Source: Actinokineospora alba (lineage in GTDB: Bacteria; Actinomycetota; Actinomycetes; Mycobacteriales; Pseudonocardiaceae). From it: a DNA stretch of 64,000 nt. The notes under the pieces were generated by a model. The model was not told where the DNA came from. It made no database searches and saw only the letters and a list, made by a program, of their open reading frames with translations. The translations under genes were made by a program, and so were the position numbers. The stretch spans positions 6,634,001 to 6,698,000 of the forward strand of contig NZ_SNXU01000001.1 of NCBI RefSeq assembly GCF_004362515.1. The letters run 5' to 3'. The first letter of the stretch is position 1. The number at the start of each line of letters is the position of its first letter. Below, piece after piece: positions 7,657 through 16,113 of this stretch.

Positions 7657-10140
7657 TCAGAAGTGGACCTTGACCGCGGTCGCGGCCGCTGGCGCGGTCA
7701 CCGTCGCGATCTTGGTGTTGGGGTCGTAGGACACGGTGGCCGCCGTCGCGCCCTTGGGCGCGGGAACGTCGTGCAGGCGCCAGGTCACGGTCGTGACCGT
7801 CGAGTCGTACCCGTCGTGGGCCATCCGCTTCTCCAGGGTGATGTCCTGCCCGGAGCGGGTCGCCGAGAACTCGGTCTCGTCGAACTCGCCCTTCTGGTGG
7901 TCCTTGGTGGCGCCGTCGTCCTCGTAGACGGTCGACTTCGCCGCGGTGTCCACCCACGCGTCGAGCACCAGGTCGGTCAGCGGCTTCTCGTCGTGGAACT
8001 GCTGCACCGCGCGGTTGGCCACGATCGAGTTCGACTGGACGTAGATCGGCAGCACGTCGAGCGGGGCCGCGGCGGTGATCGTCTGGCCACCCTCGAAGCT
8101 CTTGCCGGTCCACCAGTCCGTCCACTTGGAACCCGCGGGCAGGTACACCTCGCGGCTGGTGGCGCCCTGCTGCACGACCGGCGCGACGAGCAGGTCGTCG
8201 CCCCACATGAACTCGTGGTCGAGGTCGCGGACCTTGGGGTCGTTCTGGAACTCGTAGACCAGCGGCCGCTGCACGGGCGCACCGGTCACCGAGGCCTCGT
8301 GGAAGGCGGTGACGAGGTACGGCATCAGCTGGTACCGCAGGCTGATGTACTTCTTGGCGATCGCCTCGACCTCGGGGCCGAACGACCACGGCTCCTGCGA
8401 GTAGCCCTCGTTGCCGTGTCCCTGGTAGTGGACGCGGGCGTGCGGGTAGAACGCGCCCGCCTGCAGCCAGCGGGCCATCAGCTCCGGTGTGGCCTGCCCG
8501 GCGAAGCCACCGATGTCGCTGCCGACGTGCGGCACGCCGGAGAGGCCGATGTTCATCTGCATCGGCAGGGACATGGCCAGGTGGTCCCAGGTGCTGACGT
8601 TGTCGCCGGTCCACAGCGCGGCGTCGCGCTGCGAGCCCGCGTACATGTCGCGGGTCAGGATGAACGGCCGCTGGTTGGGCTGGAACTGCTCGAAGCCCTG
8701 CGTGGTCGCGTGGGTCTCCAGCATCCCGTACAGGTTGTGGATCTCGGTGGCCTGCTGGGTGCCGTGGTTGAACTCGGTGTCGTTGGGGATCGTGTGGTAC
8801 TCGTTGTCGAACACGGCGGGCTCGTTCATGTCGAGCCAGATGCCTTCGACACCGCGGTCGAGCAGGGTGCCGTGGTGGTCCGCCCACCAGTTGCGCACGT
8901 CCTGGCGGGTGAAGTCGGGGAACTTCGACGGGCCGGGCCAGACCGAGCCGACGTAGTCCGAGCCGTCGGGGTTGGTCGCCCACGCGCCGATGTCGTTGCC
9001 CGAGTCGTAGACGCTGTAGCCGTCGTCGACCTTCACCGCCGGGTCGTTGATGGTCACCGTGCTGATGCCCATCGACTCCAGTTGCGCGTCGAGAGCCTCG
9101 GGGTTCTCGAACCCCTCGCCCCAGGTGAACACGCGGAACTCGTCCATGTAGTCGATGTCGAGGTTCATCGTGTCCAGCGGGATGCCGCGGTCGCGGTAGC
9201 CCTTGGCGACGTCGACGATCTTCTGGGCGGGCTCGTAGCCCCACGAGCTCTGCTGCCAGCCCAGCGACCAGTTCGGCGGCTGCTGGTAGCGGCCGGTGAG
9301 CTCGGTGTAGCTCTCCAGCACGTTCGGGATGTCGGGGCCGTTGAAGAAGTAGTAGTTCAGGTCGCCGCCGTCGGCGTAGAAGTAGTAGTAGTCGTCGCGC
9401 TCACTGGCCATCTCGAAGTACGACCGGTGCGTGTTGTCGAAGAAGACGCCGTACGCGTGGCCGTTGGGCTTGAGGCCCATGAAGAACGGGATGCTGGCGT
9501 AGAGGTACTTCTCCGTGGGCGAGTAGGCGTAGTTGTCGGTGTTCCACATGCGGATGCTGTCGCCCCGCTTGTTCAGGCCCCTGGTCTGCTCACCGAAGCC
9601 GTAGAAGTCCTCGCCCGGCTCGGTCTTCTTGAACACATAGGGCTTGCCCGCCTCGTAGCCCGATCCGTACGCCATGTCGTCGGCGTTGATCACATTTCCC
9701 TGGGGGTCGAGAACGCGGACGCCGAATCGGTCCATGGAAATCTCGACGGTGATCTTGTCGGTCTTGAGGGTGTAGTTCTTCTTCGACCGGTTGTGCTTGA
9801 ACTTCGGAGTGCCCCAGTCCTTTTTCTGAATCGCGGGCGAAAAGTATTCGGCTTTACCCTTGGGCTGCACCGAGATCTTCAGGACGTCCTCGGAATAGAG
9901 CCGGACCAGGCCGAGGTAGCCGCCGAGGTCGAAGGTGGCGCCGTCCGCGGTCGGGGTCACACCCTGGACCGTGAGGGTTTGCAGGTTGTTCTTGTCCAGC
10001 GGGATTTCCGGATGCGGAGTGACCGCGTGCGCGAGGCCCGCGGTGAGCACGGAGGCGCCGAGCAGGGCGACGGTGGCCGCGGCGATGGTCCGCCGCTTTC
10101 GCCGCGCGGCTGGGCGCGTCCCTTGGAGTGTGAGATTCAT
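7657..10140 (-). CDS. Secreted GH31 alpha-glucosidase-like enzyme
   Basis: An 827-residue secreted GH31 enzyme. The signal peptide (RRKRR, hydrophobic core, cleavage near AHA) is followed by the N-terminal mutarotase-like beta domain, the (beta/alpha)8 barrel with GIWLDMNEP (nucleophile Asp437) and WTGDNVSTW (acid/base Asp513), then a DUF5110-like C-terminal region (TVYEDDG). Such enzymes remove or transfer alpha-glucosyl units; in cyclic-glucan pathways GH31 members also act as 6-glucosyltransferases. ATG 10140 has AGGAG eight bases upstream, better spaced than ATG 10146. It is the first gene of a two-gene operon with GH13, behind two LacI-type operators. Unlike the neighbouring GH31 it carries no CBM35. 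Confidence 0.92.
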   Translation of the reverse strand: MNLTLQGTRPAARRKRRTIAAATVALLGASVLTAGLAHAVTPHPEIPLDKNNLQTLTVQGVTPTADGATFDLGGYLGLVRLYSEDVLKISVQPKGKAEYFSPAIQKKDWGTPKFKHNRSKKNYTLKTDKITVEISMDRFGVRVLDPQGNVINADDMAYGSGYEAGKPYVFKKTEPGEDFYGFGEQTRGLNKRGDSIRMWNTDNYAYSPTEKYLYASIPFFMGLKPNGHAYGVFFDNTHRSYFEMASERDDYYYFYADGGDLNYYFFNGPDIPNVLESYTELTGRYQQPPNWSLGWQQSSWGYEPAQKIVDVAKGYRDRGIPLDTMNLDIDYMDEFRVFTWGEGFENPEALDAQLESMGISTVTINDPAVKVDDGYSVYDSGNDIGAWATNPDGSDYVGSVWPGPSKFPDFTRQDVRNWWADHHGTLLDRGVEGIWLDMNEPAVFDNEYHTIPNDTEFNHGTQQATEIHNLYGMLETHATTQGFEQFQPNQRPFILTRDMYAGSQRDAALWTGDNVSTWDHLAMSLPMQMNIGLSGVPHVGSDIGGFAGQATPELMARWLQAGAFYPHARVHYQGHGNEGYSQEPWSFGPEVEAIAKKYISLRYQLMPYLVTAFHEASVTGAPVQRPLVYEFQNDPKVRDLDHEFMWGDDLLVAPVVQQGATSREVYLPAGSKWTDWWTGKSFEGGQTITAAAPLDVLPIYVQSNSIVANRAVQQFHDEKPLTDLVLDAWVDTAAKSTVYEDDGATKDHQKGEFDETEFSATRSGQDITLEKRMAHDGYDSTVTTVTWRLHDVPAPKGATAATVSYDPNTKIATVTAPAAATAVKVHF

Positions 10141-10291
10141 GAGCATGCTCCTGCATGATCGGCGGCGCCGCGACCGCCCCGCGCGCGACGCCTGATAAAC
10201 ACGCCAGAATTCCTGGGCGGAATTCCTCGGGGCGAGAAGACTATGCGTGCGCGAAAGTAGCCGAGTCAAGGCGAAGTCGCCATTTTCCCAA

Positions 10292-10322
10292 TTGCGCAAA
10301 TAGCGGCCGTACAGTTGCGCAA
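10292..10322. promoter_or_regulatory. Two TTGCGCAA palindromes, probable LacI operators
   Basis: The palindrome TTGCGCAA occurs at 10292-10299 and 10315-10322, in both cases followed by AT; the starts are 23 bp apart, about two helical turns. They sit in the 225-bp gap between the end of the lacI-type gene and the start of the secreted GH31. CG-centred palindromes of this type are the usual operators of LacI/GalR regulators in actinomycetes. The regulator encoded immediately upstream is the obvious ligand-controlled repressor of the GH31-GH13 operon. Confidence 0.65.
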
Positions 10323-10365
10323 ATGGGCGCGGAAACAATGCGGAAATGCCTGGGAGAATACGGGG

Positions 10366-11409
10366 TCATACCGCCAAAGGCGCAAGGGCGCGCGGCAGAC
10401 CGCAGCCGCAGCTCGACCGGTGCATGATCTCGGCGGGGTACCGGTTGACCTGCCACGGCGCGGCGTCGTCGTCGAGGCGCCGCAGCAGCAGCTGGGCGGC
10501 CCTGGCCCCGATCGTCCCGGCGGGCTGGGCGACGGTGGTCAAACCGGGGTCGAAGTAGTCCGCCCACGGGAAGTCGTCGAACCCGACCACCGCCATTTCC
10601 TGCGGCACGTGCACACCGGCGGCGCGCAGCGCGGCGATCGCGCCGATGACCATGTTGTTGTTCGCGGCGAAGACCGCCGTGGGCGGCGGGTTCATCTCCA
10701 GCAGGTCCAGCATCGCCTTGCGCCCGCCCTCGTAGCTGGACTCGCCGCAGGCCAGCAGCGCGACGTCGGTCGGCACCTGCCGGATCTTGTGGGCCAGTTC
10801 GTAGCCGCGCACGCGTTCCTCGCTCGTGGACAGCCCGCGCAGTCCCGCGATCATGGCGATCCTGGTGTGCCCGATGGCGAGCAGGTGGTCGACCACCGCG
10901 GCCGCCGACGCCTCGTTCTCGACACCGACCTGGTCGACCGGCAGCTCGCAGAACCGGTCGACCACGACGAACGGCACCGGCACGTCGCGCAGGACCGGGC
11001 ACGGCAGGTCCCGCCAGCCGTGCGCGGGCGCGACGATCAGCCCGTCGACGCCACGGTCGAGCAGGGTCGCCACCGCCGACGCCTCGTGCCGGGGGTCGTC
11101 CCGGGTGTCGACCACGACCAGGCCGAGTCCCGCCGCCTCGGCGGCGGCGCTCGCGCCGCGGATCAGGTCGACCCAGTACGCGTCCGACGCGGTCGCCGTC
11201 ATTGCCAGGCCGATGGCCCTGGTCGCCGCCCTGGCGGGCCGGGCGCCGACGTCACGGGCGTAGCCGAGCAGCCGCATCGACTCGTGCACCCTGGCCCGGG
11301 TGGCGGGCGCGACGGACCTGGTCCCGTTGACCACATGCGAGACAGTCGTGATCGACACCCCGGCGGCGCGGGCGATGTCGGCCATCCTGATCGAGAGGGT
11401 CATCGCCAT
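10366..11409 (-). CDS. LacI-family transcriptional regulator
   Basis: About 347 residues. The N-terminal LacI helix-turn-helix is MADIARAAGVSITTVSHVVNG with hinge residues SMRLLGYARD. The remainder is a periplasmic-binding-protein-like sensor (GLAMTATASDAYWVDLIRG, VDGLIVAPAH, GFDDFPWADYFDPGLTTV) ending in a Cys-containing SSCGCGLP tail. The gene overlaps the 3' end of the ABC ATPase gene; ATG 11403 forms an ATGA overlap, while ATG 11409 has a GGGGA just upstream. It belongs to the GH66-GH31-ATPase operon and precedes the TTGCGCAA operators at 10.3 kb. Repression relieved by an alpha-glucan oligosaccharide is inferred. Confidence 0.92.
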   Translation of the reverse strand: MAMTLSIRMADIARAAGVSITTVSHVVNGTRSVAPATRARVHESMRLLGYARDVGARPARAATRAIGLAMTATASDAYWVDLIRGASAAAEAAGLGLVVVDTRDDPRHEASAVATLLDRGVDGLIVAPAHGWRDLPCPVLRDVPVPFVVVDRFCELPVDQVGVENEASAAAVVDHLLAIGHTRIAMIAGLRGLSTSEERVRGYELAHKIRQVPTDVALLACGESSYEGGRKAMLDLLEMNPPPTAVFAANNNMVIGAIAALRAAGVHVPQEMAVVGFDDFPWADYFDPGLTTVAQPAGTIGARAAQLLLRRLDDDAAPWQVNRYPAEIMHRSSCGCGLPRALAPLAV

Positions 11410-12473
11410 CGTTCCCCACTGACGGTGTCGAAGAAGTGCGCCGAGCCCGGCCGAAGTGCCAGCCACACCTTGGATCCCGGCCGCGGCGGGGTGCGCGGGT
11501 CGACCCGGGCGACGACCTGCGGGCCGCCCGCGGTGGCACGGCCGTAGAGGAACGCGTCCGCGCCGAGTTCCTCCACGAGCTCGACGGTGACGGGGAACGC
11601 CTGCCGGGTGGCGCCGGTGACCAGGTCCAGTGATTCCGGGCGGAAACCGATGGTCACCGTCCCCGCGCGGCCCGGCGAACGCGGCACCGGGATCTCGGCG
11701 GTTCCCGCGATGACCGCGCGGCCGTCGATGACCGGGCACTCGCACAGGTTCATCGCGGGCGAGCCGATGAACCCCGCCACGAACACGTTCGCCGGGGTGT
11801 CGTAGAGCTCGCGCGGCGCGCCGCACTGCTGCAGGACGCCCTCCCGCAGGACCGCGACGCGGTCGCCCATGGTCATCGCCTCGACTTGGTCATGGGTGAC
11901 GTACACCGTGGTCACCGCGAGCCTGCGCTGCAGCGCGGCGATCTGCGCGCGGGTCTGCACGCGCAGCTTCGCGTCCAGATTGGACAGTGGCTCGTCCATG
12001 CAGAACACCTTGGGCGAGCGGACGATGGCGCGCCCCATGGCCACCCGCTGGCGCTGTCCGCCGGACAGGGCCTTGGGTTTGCGGTGCAGGTAGTCGGTCA
12101 GGTCGAGCAGCCGCGCCGCCTCGGCGACCCGCTGGTCGCGCTCGGCGCGCGGCACGCCCGCGATGCGCAGCGCGAAACCCATGTTCTCCGCGACGGTCAT
12201 GTGCGGGTAGAGCGCGTAGTTCTGGAACACCATGGCGATGTCCCGGTCCTTGGCCGCCAGCCCGGTCACCTCGCGGCCGTCGATGCGGATGCTGCCGGAG
12301 CGCACCGGCTCCAGCCCGGCGAGCATCCGCAGCGAGGTGGACTTGCCGCACCCGGACGGGCCGACCATGACCAGGAACTCACCGTCCTGGATCGCCAGGT
12401 CCAGCGCGTCCACCGCGGGCTGGTCGGCGCTGTCGTACTGGCAGGTGGCTGCCTCATAGGTCACGGTCGCCAT
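11400..12473 (-). CDS. Sugar ABC transporter ATPase, MsiK/UgpC type
   Basis: A 357-residue ABC ATPase of the carbohydrate uptake-1 class. Visible are Walker A GPSGCGKST, Q-loop VFQNYALYPH, signature LSGGQRQRVAMGRA, Walker B VFCMDEPLSNLD, the H-loop YVTHDQ, and the C-terminal TOBE-type regulatory domain (GFRPESLDL). It is translated from ATG 12473, 11 bp after the CBM35-GH31 gene, and overlaps the LacI gene. The divergent arm encodes a binding protein and two permeases but no ATPase, so this protein most likely energises that importer. In many actinomycetes one such ATPase serves several sugar importers; here its place in the operon argues for dedication. Confidence 0.93.
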   Translation of the reverse strand: MATVTYEAATCQYDSADQPAVDALDLAIQDGEFLVMVGPSGCGKSTSLRMLAGLEPVRSGSIRIDGREVTGLAAKDRDIAMVFQNYALYPHMTVAENMGFALRIAGVPRAERDQRVAEAARLLDLTDYLHRKPKALSGGQRQRVAMGRAIVRSPKVFCMDEPLSNLDAKLRVQTRAQIAALQRRLAVTTVYVTHDQVEAMTMGDRVAVLREGVLQQCGAPRELYDTPANVFVAGFIGSPAMNLCECPVIDGRAVIAGTAEIPVPRSPGRAGTVTIGFRPESLDLVTGATRQAFPVTVELVEELGADAFLYGRATAGGPQVVARVDPRTPPRPGSKVWLALRPGSAHFFDTVSGERWR

Positions 12474-12483
12474 GGCGGGCCCT

Positions 12484-15400
12484 TCAGAAGTCGACGACCA
12501 GGTGGTCGAGGTTGACGTTGCCGGAATCGGTTGGGCCGTAGGAGAAGGAGATCGTGTTGGCGCCCGCGGTGAGCGCGACCTGGCTGGTCTGGCTGATCCA
12601 GGTGTCCCAGTCGGCCATGGCCGGGACGGTGAGTGGGACGGGCGTGCCGTTGACGGTCCTGGTGAGCGTGCGGGCGCCGCCGGTGGCGTTGGCGAAGCGC
12701 GCGGTGAGCGGGTAGGTGCCCGCGGCGGGGGCGTGCACGGTGAACGTCGCCGTCGCGCCGACGGCGGTGAACCGGTCGACGAAGCCGCTGCCGGAGTAGC
12801 CGACGTGGTCGGCGACGCGCTGCGCGCCACCGGTCAGCGCCCCGGTCTCCGCCTCGACCACCAGCCGGCACGGCGCCGCACCTGGCGCCACGTCCAGGTG
12901 ATCGAGGTTGACGTCGCCGTCGGGCCCGTGCTTGTACGCCACGGTGTTGGCGCCCGCGGCAAGCGGGAGCTGGACCGTGTGCTCGCCCCAGGTGTCCCAG
13001 TTGGGCAAGGCGGGCAGGGTGATCTCGGAGTGGGTGCCGTTCACGGCGAGGGTCAGCCGCTTCGCCGACCCGGTCGCGTTGGCGTAGCGCAGCGTCGCGG
13101 CGTGCGGTCCCGCCGTCGCCGCGTCGACGGTGAAGGTGGTCGTGGCGCCCGTGTTCCAGTAGCCGTCGACGAAACCCCCGCCCGAATAGCCGACGTGGTT
13201 GGACGCGCTGCGCGCCCCGCCCGAGTGGGCCGCCGCCTCCGCCTGGTGTCTGGCGCCGCAGCGGGGCGCGTCCGCCGAGAGCGTCAGCGAGTCGAGGTTG
13301 ACGTCGCCGCTGTCGGCGGGACCGCGCGCGTAGGTGATCGTGTTGGCGCCCGGTCGGAGGGAGACCTGGGTGGTCTGGGTGCCCCAGGTGTCCCAGTTCG
13401 CCAGCGGCGGCAGGGTGAGCTGGTCCCGTACCCCGTTGACCGTGACGCTGAGCGTGCGCGGCGCGCCGGTGGCGTTGGCGTAGCGCAGGGTCGCGGCGTG
13501 GCGGCCCGCGTTCGCCGCGGTGACGGTGAACGCGGTGGTGGCGCCGACGTTCCAGTAGCCGTCAACGAACCCGGCGCCCGAGTGTCCCGCGTGGTTCGTG
13601 GCCTGCCCAGCGCCGCCGGACAGGGCGGCGTTCTCCGCCTCCACGGTCGACGTGGTGGCGGTTCCCGGCGCCGATCCGGCGACGACGACCTGCTTGGCCG
13701 TGCCCACGGCGACGCGCACCGCCGTGTACGGGCCGTACTGGTCGGTGCCGGTCGCCCAGCCCTCGCCGGGCGCGGCCTTCAGGGCGGCCAGGCTGTCGTA
13801 CCGCTGCGCTCCCGTCCCGTCGATCGTCGCCCCGGTGCCCGACCACTTGTTGACCTTCACGACGTGATGGGTCAGCGGCGTGGCATAGGTTCCCGTCCTC
13901 GGATCGGTCGTCACCGTGACGGAGTCCGCCGACCGGCGCGCGGTCACCCGCTGCTTGAAGTACGACCCGTTCTCATACCCGTTGGTGACCCCATCGTCGT
14001 CGTACACAGTGGCCTGAGAGGTCGCCGAGCCGGGGAACACGTTGAGTTCCTGCTGCCGCACGACGCTCTCCCCGACGTGCTGCTGGACGTCCTGGGTGGC
14101 CACGATCCCGCCCTCCCGCACGAACAGCGGGATGTCACGCCACGTGGAAGCGTTCACCGGGTAGTCGATCGTCACCGGGCCGGTGTAGCTGGTCCCGCGG
14201 AACCAGTCGGTCCATGTCCCCTCCGGCAGGTACACCCGCTTGCTCGCCACATCCTGCTCGACCACCGGGGCGACCAGCAGGGAGTCGCCGAACATCCACT
14301 CGCTGGTCAGGTTCGCCGCGGTCGGGTCGTCGGGGAACTCGGCGAACAGGGGCCGCACCAGGCCGATCCCGGTCTCGTGGTTGGCCCGGTCGTGGGCGTA
14401 GATGTACGGCATCAACTTGCTGCGCAGTTCGATGGCCTCCTTGGCGGCCAGCTCCGCGGTCGGACCGAACACCCACGGCTGCCGCTGCTTGTTGTGCGTG
14501 CCATGGACCCGGTAGAGCGGGACGAACGCGCCGAACTGCATCCACCGCGCGTAGGTCTGCGCGGTCGGGTCGCCGGAGAAGCCACCGATGTCCATGCCCC
14601 ACTTGGTCTCGCCGAGATTGACCGCGGTCAGCATTCGGGTCCGCTGGTTCGCCATCGTCGTCGCGTCGGAGTCGATGTCGCCGGACCACATGCCGTAGCC
14701 GTAGCGCTGCCCGCCGAGGTAGAAGTTTCGGTTGAGCGACATGACTCGCTTGTCCGTGTGCAGCCGCTGCCCCTCATACAGGGACCGCTGCATGTTGACG
14801 TGCTGCAGGCTGTTGAACACATACCCGCCTGCCTCGTCGGCCTCGTCGTTCCACCAGCCCGCGATGCCGGTGTCGGCCAACGGCTTGGAGTGCTGCCAGA
14901 ACCACTCCCGGCAGTGCTGCTTGGCGAAGTCGACGTCGTTCGCCAGCCGGTGGGAGAAGTACTCCGGGTAGTCGGCGCGGCCGGGGTAGAAGCAGTGGTT
15001 GTCCTTGCCCCACTGGCCTTGCACGGTGTTCCCGCCGCCCGCCTTCTCCACGATGACCCGCGGTTTCATGATGCCCATGAGCTTCACGCCCGCCGCGGCC
15101 ATGGTCGCCGCGAACGCCCCCGACGCGCCGTCGGGGAACTTGTTCGGATGGACGTTGCCAGCACCGGACGTGGAGTTCCAGCGGAACTCGCCGTGGTCGT
15201 CCTCACCCCAGGCCTTGAAGTCGAAGTCCAGGGTGAACGCGTCGAGCGGGATGCCGCGGCTGCGGTAGCCCCGCACGATCGCCTCGACCTCGGCCTGGTC
15301 GCTGCCCCACTCGCTGTTGTTGAACCCGAACGCCCACTTCGGTGACATGGCGGGCTTTCCGGAGATCTCCGCGACCGCGCCCATGGTGTTCTTGGGCGCG

Positions 15401-16101
15401 CCGACCGTCACGTAGTACGCGACGTTCACCTTCGACACCCCGCTGTACTCCAGCGCGGTGTCGGTGATCGCGAAGTCGCCGTCGACCGAGTCGACCAGCA
15501 GCCCGTACCGGTTCGTGTAAGCCAGCGGAGCACCGGCGTCGCCCTGTTGGTTGGCGCTGACCCGGCCGCCGTCGTTGCGCTGCATGCCCTCGGCGAGGTT
15601 CTGCTTCGGGTCGTTCTCCGCCCACGGCACCGGGCTGCTGGTGATGCCGTAGAACCGGTCACCCGCGGCGTGGGTGAACTTCACGCCGTCCGGGTGCACG
15701 CCTTCGGCGGCCTGCTCCCGCAGGACCAGCGCGCCCACGGAGTCGTAAATGGACAGTCGGGCCGGGTTCTTGTCGATCTTGACCGTCAGCCGTGCGGTGG
15801 TGACGACCATCGGGTCGGACGCGGTGTCGATCGAGGCGGTGTTGCCGCTCCCCCACGTCTTGGCCGGGTCGATCACCTGCGTGGGCGCCTCGAAGTCGCC
15901 GCCCGGCCGGTAGTCGACCTTGACGATGTCGGGCCGGAGCACCTGGACGATCAGGTTGTCGGCGCCCACGGAGATGTCGAGGGTGTCGCCGGTGACGGTC
16001 ACCCCGGTGACCGCGCCGAGTCCCGCCGCGTGCGCGGGAACGGTCGCTATCGCTGTGGTGGCAAGGGCAATGGCGGTGGCGAGCAGCGCTGCTCGGCGCA
16101 T
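12484..16101 (-). CDS. Secreted GH31 enzyme with three CBM35 modules
   Basis: A 1205-residue secreted GH31. A signal peptide (cleavage near AHA) leads to the GH31 barrel with the atypical nucleophile motif GWWNDEADE (Asp419, in place of WxDMNE) and GMWSGDIDSD (acid/base near Asp475). A beta-domain follows, then three tandem CBM35-like modules at about residues 818-947, 948-1077 and 1078-1205. Each of these begins with an EAE or EAA element and ends NWDTW...GxVNLDxL. GH31 enzymes with C-terminal CBM35s and a WND-type nucleophile include cycloalternan-forming isomaltosyltransferases, so transglycosylation rather than simple hydrolysis is plausible. It lies 12 bp downstream of the GH66 gene. A ribosome site (GGAG) precedes ATG 16101. 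The exact reaction is inference. Confidence 0.88.
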   Translation of the reverse strand: MRRAALLATAIALATTAIATVPAHAAGLGAVTGVTVTGDTLDISVGADNLIVQVLRPDIVKVDYRPGGDFEAPTQVIDPAKTWGSGNTASIDTASDPMVVTTARLTVKIDKNPARLSIYDSVGALVLREQAAEGVHPDGVKFTHAAGDRFYGITSSPVPWAENDPKQNLAEGMQRNDGGRVSANQQGDAGAPLAYTNRYGLLVDSVDGDFAITDTALEYSGVSKVNVAYYVTVGAPKNTMGAVAEISGKPAMSPKWAFGFNNSEWGSDQAEVEAIVRGYRSRGIPLDAFTLDFDFKAWGEDDHGEFRWNSTSGAGNVHPNKFPDGASGAFAATMAAAGVKLMGIMKPRVIVEKAGGGNTVQGQWGKDNHCFYPGRADYPEYFSHRLANDVDFAKQHCREWFWQHSKPLADTGIAGWWNDEADEAGGYVFNSLQHVNMQRSLYEGQRLHTDKRVMSLNRNFYLGGQRYGYGMWSGDIDSDATTMANQRTRMLTAVNLGETKWGMDIGGFSGDPTAQTYARWMQFGAFVPLYRVHGTHNKQRQPWVFGPTAELAAKEAIELRSKLMPYIYAHDRANHETGIGLVRPLFAEFPDDPTAANLTSEWMFGDSLLVAPVVEQDVASKRVYLPEGTWTDWFRGTSYTGPVTIDYPVNASTWRDIPLFVREGGIVATQDVQQHVGESVVRQQELNVFPGSATSQATVYDDDGVTNGYENGSYFKQRVTARRSADSVTVTTDPRTGTYATPLTHHVVKVNKWSGTGATIDGTGAQRYDSLAALKAAPGEGWATGTDQYGPYTAVRVAVGTAKQVVVAGSAPGTATTSTVEAENAALSGGAGQATNHAGHSGAGFVDGYWNVGATTAFTVTAANAGRHAATLRYANATGAPRTLSVTVNGVRDQLTLPPLANWDTWGTQTTQVSLRPGANTITYARGPADSGDVNLDSLTLSADAPRCGARHQAEAAAHSGGARSASNHVGYSGGGFVDGYWNTGATTTFTVDAATAGPHAATLRYANATGSAKRLTLAVNGTHSEITLPALPNWDTWGEHTVQLPLAAGANTVAYKHGPDGDVNLDHLDVAPGAAPCRLVVEAETGALTGGAQRVADHVGYSGSGFVDRFTAVGATATFTVHAPAAGTYPLTARFANATGGARTLTRTVNGTPVPLTVPAMADWDTWISQTSQVALTAGANTISFSYGPTDSGNVNLDHLVVDF

Positions 16102-16113
16102 CGGAGACTCCGC

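Noticed and set aside
7456..10158. 900-codon plus-strand frame across the GH31/GH13 boundary
   Set aside because: Antisense to genes with intact catalytic motifs; Val/Gly/Arg-rich low-complexity product.
12472..15345. 957-codon plus-strand frame opposite the CBM35-GH31
   Set aside because: Antisense shadow; repeated composition merely reflects the three CBM35 repeats on the other strand.
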